Assembly: GCA_030612085.1 (NCBI GenBank) | Contig: JAUWOM010000047.1 | Location: forward strand, 1 to 7,878 | DNA: 7,878 nucleotides | Direction of reading: 5' to 3' | Source: Actinomycetes bacterium | Lineage (GTDB): Bacteria > Actinomycetota > Humimicrobiia > JAHJRV01 | Shown: positions 1 through 5,486 of the stretch, one piece after another | Numbering within the stretch: the stretch's first letter is position 1 | Layout: each line of letters opens with the position of its first letter | Notes under the pieces: model-generated | Database searches by the model: none | What the model was told of the DNA's origin: nothing | The model's input: the letters and a program-made list of their open reading frames with translations, nothing else | Translations under genes and position numbers: made by a program

Positions 1-426
1 AATATGCTGATTGCTGCAAATATGGCAGGATTAGCTTTTACTAATGCTTTAGTTGGATGTGTTCACGCAATGGCTCACGCATTGGGTGGTTACTATGATG
101 TTCCTCATGGAATTGCAAACAGTATTTTATTACCATGTGGAATAAAGTACAATTTAGATTATTGTAATAGATATGCTTTAGTTGCAAAGGCTTTTGGCAT
201 TAATATAGAAGGTTTAACAAAGAAGGAAGCAAGTAGAAAGGCAATTGATGTTGTATTGAAATTAACAAAGGACTGTGGTATGCCTCAAAAATTAAGAGAG
301 GTAGGAGTTAAAGAGGAAGGTTTAAACAAAATTGCTGAAATATCCATGTATGACGGTTCTATGCTTAACAATCCAAGAGAGGCAAAAGTGGAGGAAATAG
401 AAGAATTATTAAGAAAAGCTTATTAA
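1..426 (+). CDS. Iron-containing alcohol dehydrogenase, C-terminal part (5' truncated by window)
   Basis: This is the C-terminal ~141 residues of a group III iron-dependent alcohol dehydrogenase (the FucO/DhaT/butanol dehydrogenase superfamily), which interconverts alcohols and aldehydes or ketones with NAD(P)H in the cytoplasm. The frame is open to the window edge. Counting from the ATG at base 4, the signature CVHAMAHALGGYYDVPHG spans residues 19-36. H21 and H35 align with the metal ligands H263 and H277 of FucO, and H25 aligns with the conserved H267. The N-terminal nucleotide-binding half and the other two metal ligands (Asp and His) lie outside the window. The ATG at base 4 is internal, not the start, since full proteins are about 380-390 aa. 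An SCP2 gene follows after 17 bases, so the two are probably co-transcribed. Family assignment is firm; the substrate cannot be told. Confidence 0.93.
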   Translation, partial: NMLIAANMAGLAFTNALVGCVHAMAHALGGYYDVPHGIANSILLPCGIKYNLDYCNRYALVAKAFGINIEGLTKKEASRKAIDVVLKLTKDCGMPQKLREVGVKEEGLNKIAEISMYDGSMLNNPREAKVEEIEELLRKAY

Positions 427-430
427 AAAT

Positions 431-436
431 AGGAGG
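431..436 (+). promoter_or_regulatory. Strong ribosome binding site fixing a TTG start
   Basis: AGGAGG lies 7 bases upstream of TTG at 444-446. It is the only good Shine-Dalgarno here. It supports the TTG start for the SCP2 gene and shows that this gene is translated independently of the dehydrogenase upstream. Confidence 0.8.
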
Positions 437-443
437 TGGTAAT

Positions 444-857
444 TTGTTATATTATAAAGATACTGAACAGCTTTACAATATATTAGTTCCATTTTTTAAT
501 GATTTAATGAATAATCCAGAAATTGGTCCCAAAGTATTAGCTTCAGGTTTGATCATAAAGTTTATATATCATAATCCTGAAGCTGTAATAATAGTTCATT
601 GCCCAAATAGTGAGATTATTCAGGGAGACAGAGAGGATATTAAACCTGATGTTGTGATGTCAATGAATTCGGATGTTGCTCATAGATTCTGGCTAGGTAA
701 AGTTAATCTCGTGGCAGCATTAACAAAAGGAGACATAAGAGCTAAAGGACCTATACCTAAAATTATGAAACTACTCCCAATAATAAAAGGTGCATACGCA
801 ATATATAAAGATTACTTAAAGGAGAAGGGTTTTGAAGAACTAGTTAATGTAGAATAA
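444..857 (+). CDS. SCP2 sterol-binding domain protein
   Basis: A 137-aa protein that consists of a single SCP2-like (sterol carrier protein 2) domain. These domains form a small alpha/beta fold with a hydrophobic tunnel that binds lipids or other apolar ligands; in bacteria the ligand is usually unknown. Visible family features are the N-terminal helix, the strand pair around FIYHNPEAVIIVHC (residues 40-53), the stretch KPDVVMSMNSDVAHRFWLGKVN (from residue 67) and the C-terminal KGDIRAKGPIPKIMKLLPII, where the helix closes the tunnel. There is no signal peptide or transmembrane helix, so it should be cytoplasmic. The TTG start at 444 is set by AGGAGG seven bases upstream. It sits 17 bases behind the iron alcohol dehydrogenase gene, which suggests a shared operon and perhaps a role with a hydrophobic alcohol or aldehyde substrate; that last point is inference. 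Confidence 0.85.
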   Translation: MLYYKDTEQLYNILVPFFNDLMNNPEIGPKVLASGLIIKFIYHNPEAVIIVHCPNSEIIQGDREDIKPDVVMSMNSDVAHRFWLGKVNLVAALTKGDIRAKGPIPKIMKLLPIIKGAYAIYKDYLKEKGFEELVNVE

Positions 858-987
858 ATTGTTCAATCTTTTTAGTAGGAATTTCGCATAATTTTTTACC
901 TAAATCCTTTATAAAATCGTAACTTTTAAGCTTATTTAAATATAAATTAGTAAAAGGTATATGAAAAGAATATATTTTCTTCTTATA
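844..987 (-). other. Open minus-strand stretch, possible 3' remnant of a lost gene
   Basis: The gap between the SCP2 gene and the lipoprotein gene is open on the minus strand for 47 codons, from just after a TAA (988-990) to a TAA at 844-846. The translation reads like protein: its middle contains YDFIKDLGKKLCEIPTKKIE. No start codon with a ribosome binding site is visible, and both ends overlap the flanking genes. It could be the stub of a gene cut off by a rearrangement, or a chance open frame in AT-rich DNA. I do not recognise a family. Confidence 0.15.
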
Positions 988-1254
988 TTAATATTTGTAT
1001 TAATAGGATGTAGAATGCCTCAAAAACAGGATATTATATCTGAGACAGGAACTGTCAAATATATTGATTTAGAGGGTGGATTTTATGGGATAATTAGCGA
1101 TAGTAGTAAAAACTATGACCCAATTAATTTAAGTGAAGAGTTTAAAAAGGATGACCTAAGGGTGAGTTTTGATGCAAAAATTCGTGAAGATAGGGTTAGT
1201 ATTCATGTGTGGGGGACATTAATTGAAATAGTAAGAATTGAAAAATTAGATTAA
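961..1254 (+). CDS. Small predicted lipoprotein, function unknown
   Basis: A 97-aa secreted lipoprotein. Residues 1-17 form a type II signal peptide: a KR charge, a run of Leu/Ile/Phe/Val, and the lipobox LIGC with the acylated cysteine at C17, so the mature protein of about 80 residues should be anchored on the outer face of the membrane. The mature part is a compact beta-rich domain with GTVKYIDLEGGFYGIISD (residues 30-47), YDPINL, and SIHVWGTLIEIVRIEKL at the end. From memory this pattern (EGGFYGI, YDPxNL, SIHxWGTxVEI) recurs in small uncharacterised proteins of bacteria and archaea; I cannot name the family, and an OB-like barrel is only a guess. A short AAAGG at 953-957 precedes the ATG. 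It stands alone, with long non-coding DNA downstream and no terminator seen. Confidence 0.8.
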   Translation: MKRIYFLLILIFVLIGCRMPQKQDIISETGTVKYIDLEGGFYGIISDSSKNYDPINLSEEFKKDDLRVSFDAKIREDRVSIHVWGTLIEIVRIEKLD

Positions 1255-1437
1255 TATTGTTATGCATTCTAAATTAATACATTTAAATATTTTTATTAAA
1301 ATTATCTAGCATATATGTTAGACTCATCATTTTAAAAGAAATCTCACCTTTATAATTTATGATATAATGATTATCAAAGGTCTATTTATTACATAATACT
1401 ATAGACTTTCTGGCTTTATGGCTTTACTAATTTTAAA

Positions 1438-1490
1438 CCTGGCTGGGGAGAAGTGGAAGCTCCATTAATTTAGCAGTAGAAGTAGGCCAA
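1438..1490 (+). mobile_element. Possible decayed IS200/IS605-type element end
   Basis: In very AT-rich surroundings the 26 bases at 1438-1463 have 17 G/C. They include GTGGAAGCTCCA, followed by AGTAGAAGTAGG. This arrangement recalls the structured right end of IS200/IS605 elements carrying tnpB, where a GGAAGCTCC-type arm pairs with a GGAGTAGT-type arm. Here the second arm is degenerate and no transposase coding sequence is present. The identification rests on recalled resemblance only. Confidence 0.2.
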
Positions 1491-1604
1491 TTATTTTAAA
1501 ATTTCAGATTTTACTTTTCTAATCATCTTTTAGTTGAGTTCTTCTAAAACATGGATTATCTGTAAATGCTCTGCTCACACTACTTCTATCTAAATTACTT
1601 TTAT

Positions 1605-1632
1605 AAAAAATTATAAATTTTTATAATTTTTT
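1605..1632. repeat. Perfect 28-base A/T palindrome
   Basis: Arms AAAAAATTATAAA (1605-1617) and TTTATAATTTTTT (1620-1632) are exact reverse complements across a 2-base centre. It lies 86 bases upstream of the glycosyltransferase ATG. It contains no G or C, so an RNA hairpin would be weak; an intrinsically curved or easily melted DNA site, or a chance product of base composition, are the alternatives. Confidence 0.5.
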
Positions 1633-1702
1633 TATTTCAAAGCTTTTTATAGAAATTCTATTTTAAATTCATTTGTTTTACTGATTTAAATTGTGGTGGG
1701 AT

Positions 1703-1707
1703 AGGAG
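1703..1707 (+). promoter_or_regulatory. Ribosome binding site deciding the glycosyltransferase start
   Basis: AGGAG lies 10 bases before ATG 1718-1720. An in-frame TTG at 1691 would extend the protein by nine residues, but it would place this Shine-Dalgarno inside the gene and has none of its own, so ATG 1718 is preferred. Confidence 0.7.
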
Positions 1708-1717
1708 TGGATTCAAT

Positions 1718-2995
1718 ATGAAAAAGTTTGTAACTTATGTTTTGATGGGATACTATATCCTGTTGGAAATGATAATAACATTTCCAATATTTCTGTATGG
1801 TTTATGTTTTAAAAAACAGAAAAAATATTCTGTAGTTTTTGTTGTTGATAGCTTTTATCCAACACATATTGGTGGGCTTGAATGTGCTGGTCGTGATTTA
1901 GCAACTGGCTTGGTAGAAAAAGGATGGAAGGTGGAAATTCTAACAAAAGATGATGAATTTCGAGCCAGATCTAAAGAAATATACCAAGGTTATTATTTGA
2001 CTCGTTTTGGACCTATTGGTATAGAATCCTGGTATTTTACACTATGTGTTTTTCTTTGGCTTCTAAGAAATTTTTGTGATTATGAAAGTATATATTTCTT
2101 AAATTACTCATATTCAAAAAATAGAAAAAGCATATATATACCACAGACAGCTGTTGCATGGTTTTTTAAGACCATACTTAATAAATATACAGTCTTAAGA
2201 TTAACAGGTGGAACAGTGGAGCGAACTCCTCAACATTTACATCACACATTATCACCGTTTAAATGGAACTTATACTGTAACTCAGTTTCACTTTTTACTT
2301 CATTATCTAAGGATGAGTATGATTTTCTAATTTCTAAAGGATTGAAAAATAAAACAATAAAGGCATTTAATGGTATAGATGTAAATTTATATAATATGTC
2401 TGCTCTGAAAAAAGTAAAAAGAAAGAAAGAATTAAAAATAGATGAAGATAAGGTAATAGTTGGGTTTATAGGTCGTTTAACTTCAAGAAAGGGGGCTGAT
2501 CTGCTTCTTCGTGTCTGGAAGCGCATAAAACTAAAAAATGCATTATTATTTTTGATAGGAACCAGTCAGGAAGATATGGTACAGAAGTCAAATGCAAATG
2601 AGGTCAGGGAACTTGTAAATGAATGTGGTGATTCTGCAGTTTATTCTGGTAGAAGGGATGATCCCTGGAATTATTTGGGTATTTTTGACATAATGGTTTG
2701 TCCATATAGAGTTCGGGAGGGAATGAGTAATACAATCCTTCAAGGTATGGCAGCAAAAAACATCATTATTGCCTCAGAAATTCCAGGTATTATTGGATTT
2801 CTTAAACCAGGTTATGATTCTATACTTTTTCCAGAGGATGATGAAGTGGCACTTGAAAAAATTCTTAAAAAAGTGATAAATAATTTGGAAAAATATCGCT
2901 ATCTTGCAGAAAATGCATTTGATCATGTCAAAAGTGAGTTCCAATTGGACAAAGTCATTGATTTTCACCATCAAATCTTTAAAAGAGATATATAG
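1718..2995 (+). CDS. Membrane-anchored family 4 (GT-B) glycosyltransferase
   Basis: A 425-aa glycosyltransferase of the GT4 type, which moves a sugar from a nucleotide donor to an acceptor in glycan, glycolipid or exopolysaccharide synthesis. A hydrophobic stretch at residues 4-31 probably ties it to the inner membrane. The acceptor Rossmann domain follows, starting VVFVVDSFYPTHIGGLE, with the GGxE loop at residues 52-55. The donor domain starts near residue 246 (VIVGFIGRL) with the RKG phosphate-binding stretch near 257. The normally diagnostic EX7E motif reads EGMSNTILQ: E334 is present but the second Glu is Gln (Q342). This residue usually contacts the donor ribose, so activity may be altered. 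No other glycan genes are adjacent, so donor and acceptor are unknown. Length is normal for the family and the frame is intact, ending in TAG. Confidence 0.9.
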   Translation: MKKFVTYVLMGYYILLEMIITFPIFLYGLCFKKQKKYSVVFVVDSFYPTHIGGLECAGRDLATGLVEKGWKVEILTKDDEFRARSKEIYQGYYLTRFGPIGIESWYFTLCVFLWLLRNFCDYESIYFLNYSYSKNRKSIYIPQTAVAWFFKTILNKYTVLRLTGGTVERTPQHLHHTLSPFKWNLYCNSVSLFTSLSKDEYDFLISKGLKNKTIKAFNGIDVNLYNMSALKKVKRKKELKIDEDKVIVGFIGRLTSRKGADLLLRVWKRIKLKNALLFLIGTSQEDMVQKSNANEVRELVNECGDSAVYSGRRDDPWNYLGIFDIMVCPYRVREGMSNTILQGMAAKNIIIASEIPGIIGFLKPGYDSILFPEDDEVALEKILKKVINNLEKYRYLAENAFDHVKSEFQLDKVIDFHHQIFKRDI

Positions 2996-3298
2996 TATCT
3001 TTTCTTGAAACAAGCCCTATTAATAAATATTTAATATCCTTTTCTACCTTCTTAAATCATTCTTAATATATTCTCAAATTAAAATAAATTGCTCAATAAA
3101 TTGCACGATAATTGCAAGATATAATAACAAAAGGAGTGAGTTAAAAACTGCTCCTATTTTTATTTGAAAAAAGGGGGGTATCTAAATTTAAAAACAAATT
3201 TTACATAAGGCTATTTAAAAAGATAAAATAATGATATTTGAGTCTGTAATTAGCACTATAAATTATTTTTATTATATTTAAATAGTGAGGGAAGATAA
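2996..3298 (+). other. Intergenic region between glycosyltransferase and C69 peptidase
   Basis: This stretch of 303 bases has no gene. It contains three ATTGC repeats (3088-3092, 3100-3104, 3111-3115), each in an AATAAATTGC-like context and spaced 12 and 11 bases apart. A TATAAT follows at 3120-3125, then the hairpin at 3132-3155 and a G6 run near 3172-3178. TATAAT could be a -10 box but has no good -35 at the right distance. Confidence 0.6.
3132..3161 (+). terminator. Intrinsic-terminator-like hairpin
   Basis: AGGAG (3132-3136) pairs with CTCCT (3151-3155) and AGTT (3139-3142) with AACT (3146-3149) across a 3-base loop, with a small internal bulge (TG/G). The run ATTTTT follows at 3156-3161 and an A-run precedes it. 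It lies 136 bases after the glycosyltransferase stop and before the peptidase gene, so it probably ends the upstream transcript. The stem is modest in GC. Confidence 0.55.
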
Positions 3299-4744
3299 AT
3301 GTGTGATACATTTGTAGCAATGCAAAATTATACTGCTAATAAAAGTATAATTTTTGCTAAGAATTCAGATAGAGAACCTGATGAAGTTCATGAATTAATT
3401 CACTATCCTACAAAGGAGTATGAAGAAGGTGAAAGGGTAAAGTGCACATATATAGAAATACCGCAGGTTAGAAAAACTTATGAAGTTATTTTAGCGAAAC
3501 CTTTCTGGATATGGGGATGTGAAATGGGTGTTAATGAAAAGGGAGTAGTAATTGGAAATGAGGCAATATTTACAAAAATAGCTTATGAAAAGGAAAACGG
3601 TCTTATTGGAATGGATTTAATAAGATTATCTTTAGAAAGAAGTGAGACTTCTGATATGGCAGTGGAGGTAATTGCTGATCTTTTAAATAAATATGGACAG
3701 GGTGGAGCCTGTGGATATCGTGATAAAAAAATGAAATACCATAATTCTTTTTTAATAGCTGATTTTAATTCTGCAAAGGTTATGGAGTGTTATGGTAGAG
3801 AATGGGCAGTGAAAGAAATTAAGGATGCTTATTCTATATCAAACTGTATCAGTATAGAAGATGATTATGACCATAACTCAGATAATTTTGGGGAATATGC
3901 AAAGAGTAAAAATTGGATTAGTAGTGAAGGAATAAAAGGTTATGAAAGGTTAAATCCAAAAAAAGTCTATACCTCTCATTTTTTAACACATTTTTCAGGT
4001 GCTAAGAAAAGAAGAAATCGCTCTTTTGAATTAATGGATAAAGAAAAAGGAAAATTAGATGTCTTAAATATAACTAATATTTTAAGGGATCATTTTCCTG
4101 GTAAAAGTTCACAAGTTGTAAACTTTTGTTCTTCATGTCTTGCAAAAGTATTTGTTTCAGATGTTTTGAATGAAGTATCAAAAAGGAATAAAAAATATCA
4201 TCCTTCATACGGAAGTAATGCAGATATTTGTATGCATGCAGCAAATTCTATAATAAGAAAGAGTCAGACAACAGGTTCAATGATTGTTGAATTAACAAAA
4301 GATAAGAAGATATTAATATATGCAACTGGTACTTCTGCTCCCTGTATCTCAATTTTTAAACCATTATTTTTAGGATATAAGATGATTCCTACAGAAAATT
4401 ATCATACTGGAAAGTTTTATGATGAAAAATCTGTCTGGTGGAAGCATGAGAAATTTCACAGATTATTTTTAACCAATTACAAAAAATTTATTGAAGAATA
4501 TTCTCATGAACGCAATGAATTAGAAAAGGAATTTATTAATGAAAGTACGAAATTTGTTACAAAAAATGCTAAATTAAAATATTATACAAAAGATGAGATA
4601 TATAAATTTTCACTAAGCTGTTTTAAAAGAGCTCAGGATTTTACAGATAAATGGATAGAAAAATTATCAAAAATAAAAGGAAGGAAAATATTCTTTTATA
4701 CTAACTACTGGAACAAATTATCAAGAAGAAATAGATTATTATAA
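3299..4744 (+). CDS. C69-family peptidase, secernin-like Ntn hydrolase
   Basis: A 481-aa protein of the C69 (PepD/secernin) family, N-terminal nucleophile hydrolases that act on dipeptides or related amide bonds. It begins MCDTFVA. Removal of Met1 would expose Cys2 as the nucleophile, with no propeptide, as in secernins. Further family blocks are FAKNSDREPDE (19-29), KCTYIEIPQV (48-57), IWGCEMGVNEKGVVIGNEA (71-89), the YGQGGACGY region, and ICMHAANSIIRKSQTTGSMI in the C-terminal third. The last ~110 residues are highly charged and helical, and the total length is above the usual ~400-415 aa. No signal peptide is visible, so it should be cytoplasmic. GAGG at 3287-3290 precedes the ATG by 8 bases. 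The gene appears monocistronic, and its last six bases overlap the end of the convergent membrane gene. Secernin-type membership is clear; the substrate is unknown. Confidence 0.9.
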   Translation: MCDTFVAMQNYTANKSIIFAKNSDREPDEVHELIHYPTKEYEEGERVKCTYIEIPQVRKTYEVILAKPFWIWGCEMGVNEKGVVIGNEAIFTKIAYEKENGLIGMDLIRLSLERSETSDMAVEVIADLLNKYGQGGACGYRDKKMKYHNSFLIADFNSAKVMECYGREWAVKEIKDAYSISNCISIEDDYDHNSDNFGEYAKSKNWISSEGIKGYERLNPKKVYTSHFLTHFSGAKKRRNRSFELMDKEKGKLDVLNITNILRDHFPGKSSQVVNFCSSCLAKVFVSDVLNEVSKRNKKYHPSYGSNADICMHAANSIIRKSQTTGSMIVELTKDKKILIYATGTSAPCISIFKPLFLGYKMIPTENYHTGKFYDEKSVWWKHEKFHRLFLTNYKKFIEEYSHERNELEKEFINESTKFVTKNAKLKYYTKDEIYKFSLSCFKRAQDFTDKWIEKLSKIKGRKIFFYTNYWNKLSRRNRLL

Positions 4745-5134
4745 TCTTTTTAATCTCCACCAGCTTATGAGAGATAGGATTCCAGCAATTAGAAAAGGTA
4801 TTCCACTAATTAACACTGCAAAAATTTTGTTATGACCTGCAGAAATATATGAGAATATACATAAAGCAATAGCTCCTAATGTAGTTAAAAATCCACCAAT
4901 ACCTTCTCGAAACCAAGCTATAATAACACCAATAACTACAATAGCAACCAAGCATCCCAAGATTGTTCCCTCTAATTTAGCTTCAGGTGTAGGTTTAACT
5001 CCAAGTTTGGATTCCATAATCGTTGATAAAGTTAGTGCAAGAACCCAGAATGCTCCAGAGACGGAACCTAAAATCCGAGCTGTCCAGTGTATTACTTTTG
5101 TTGTTTTATCAATAGTTTTTTTATTATTTATCAT
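4739..5134 (-). CDS. Four-helix integral membrane protein, function unknown
   Basis: A 131-aa hydrophobic protein with four likely transmembrane helices, near residues 18-39, 57-74, 81-99 and 105-124. The N-terminus is polar (MINNKKTIDKTTK), the loop between helices 1 and 2 is longer (ESKLGVKPTPEAKLEG), and the protein ends in the basic tail WWRLKRL. The short inter-helix turn AWFREGIGG (73-81) and the WTAR entry to helix 1 look like family signatures of small uncharacterised membrane proteins. No catalytic motif is visible and I cannot assign a role. The ATG at 5134 has AAAGG ten bases upstream on its strand. A -10-like TATAAT (5209-5214, minus) next to an inverted repeat lies about 75 bases upstream. 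Its TAA overlaps the peptidase gene end by six bases. A degraded 3' piece of a related gene occurs at 6713-6775. Confidence 0.75.
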   Translation of the reverse strand: MINNKKTIDKTTKVIHWTARILGSVSGAFWVLALTLSTIMESKLGVKPTPEAKLEGTILGCLVAIVVIGVIIAWFREGIGGFLTTLGAIALCIFSYISAGHNKIFAVLISGIPFLIAGILSLISWWRLKRL

Positions 5135-5208
5135 AAATATATTTCCTTTCTACCTAATTTAAAATTGTTATCATTCTTCCTATTTCTAAAATTAAGCATA
5201 ATAATTAT

Positions 5209-5237
5209 ATTATAGGAGATTTTATTATATATCTCCT
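5209..5237 (-). promoter_or_regulatory. Inverted repeat adjoining a -10 box upstream of the membrane gene
   Basis: AGGAGAT (5214-5220) and ATCTCCT (5231-5237) are perfect 7-bp arms around a 10-base A/T centre. On the minus strand the repeat abuts, and shares one base with, a TATAAT at 5209-5214. The arms would thus sit in the -35/spacer zone of the promoter for the gene at 4739-5134, where a repressor site would be expected. No clear -35 is seen. A weak RNA hairpin is the alternative. Confidence 0.35.
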
Positions 5238-5356
5238 TAATCATTTTTAATTATATAAAAAACAAATAAAAAAGTAATGAATTTTTAAAAAATCTCATTA
5301 TTATAGTTTTTCTCTTTTTATTTTAATCAACTAATCTCCTCTATGAATTACTTCAC

Positions 5357-5388
5357 AAAAAATTGATATTATTTATAAAAAATTGATA
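5357..5388 (+). repeat. Two exact 12-base direct repeats 20 bp apart
   Basis: AAAAAATTGATA occurs at 5357-5368 and again at 5377-5388, just upstream of the TTGACA box of the ATPase promoter. The 20-base spacing is close to two helical turns, so activator or UP-element-like binding is possible. A/T-rich composition makes chance repeats common. Confidence 0.4.
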
Positions 5389-5396
5389 AAAAATCT

Positions 5397-5425
5397 TTGA
5401 CAAGACTAAATAATTATGATATTTT
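5397..5425 (+). promoter_or_regulatory. Sigma-70-type promoter of the ATPase gene
   Basis: A perfect -35 box TTGACA (5397-5402) is followed after exactly 17 bases by TATTTT (5420-5425), a 4/6 match to the -10 consensus. Transcription would start near 5432 and give a leader of about 55 bases before ATG 5487. The TTG of this -35 box also opens a 30-codon in-frame extension of the ATPase, which is therefore unlikely to be translated. Confidence 0.55.
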
Positions 5426-5444
5426 GGTATTAAAAATACCAAAA
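5422..5444. promoter_or_regulatory. Operator-like palindrome 1 over the -10 and start site
   Basis: Arms TTTTGGTATT (5422-5431) and AATACCAAAA (5435-5444) are perfectly complementary around a 3-base AAA centre. The palindrome covers the -10 box and the predicted transcription start, the classic place for a repressor. A nearly identical site follows 32 bp downstream. A leader-RNA hairpin is the alternative. Confidence 0.6.
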
Positions 5445-5455
5445 AAGAAGCAAAA

Positions 5456-5474
5456 TTGGTATTATAAACACCAA
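5456..5474. promoter_or_regulatory. Operator-like palindrome 2, near copy of palindrome 1
   Basis: TTGGTATT (5456-5463), centre ATA, then AACACCAA (5467-5474). This repeats the core of the first palindrome with the same 3-base spacing and one mismatched pair. The centres (5433 and 5465) are 32 bp apart, about three helical turns, so proteins bound at both would lie on the same DNA face. Confidence 0.55.
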
Positions 5475-5486
5475 ATAGTTTTAAAA

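Larger units (their letters stand above)
1255..1717 (+). other. Long intergenic region without a gene
   Basis: About 460 bases with no credible coding frame on either strand. It holds a GC-rich patch at 1438-1490 and a perfect A/T palindrome at 1605-1632. It also holds a 9-bp inverted repeat, TAGAAGTAG at 1477-1485 against CTACTTCTA at 1580-1588. A promoter for the glycosyltransferase must lie in it, but I see no convincing -35/-10 pair. Confidence 0.6.

Noticed and set aside
1691..1717. TTG 1691 as glycosyltransferase start
   Set aside because: It lacks a ribosome binding site and would place the AGGAG at 1703-1707 inside the coding region; ATG 1718 fits better.
2242..2526. Minus-strand open frames inside the glycosyltransferase gene (also near 2774-3013)
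   Set aside because: They are antisense to a clearly functional gene and have low-complexity Phe/Ile/Lys-rich translations.
3238..3266. TTGAGT-N17-AATTAT as promoter of the C69 peptidase
   Set aside because: The -10 is poor, and in this composition such matches are frequent; not strong enough to list.
5397..5486. N-terminal 30-codon extension of the ATPase from TTG 5397
   Set aside because: The TTG is part of a TTGACA box with a 17-base spacing to a -10, has no ribosome binding site, and the extension is made of the palindromes. ATG 5487 places the P-loop at the usual position.
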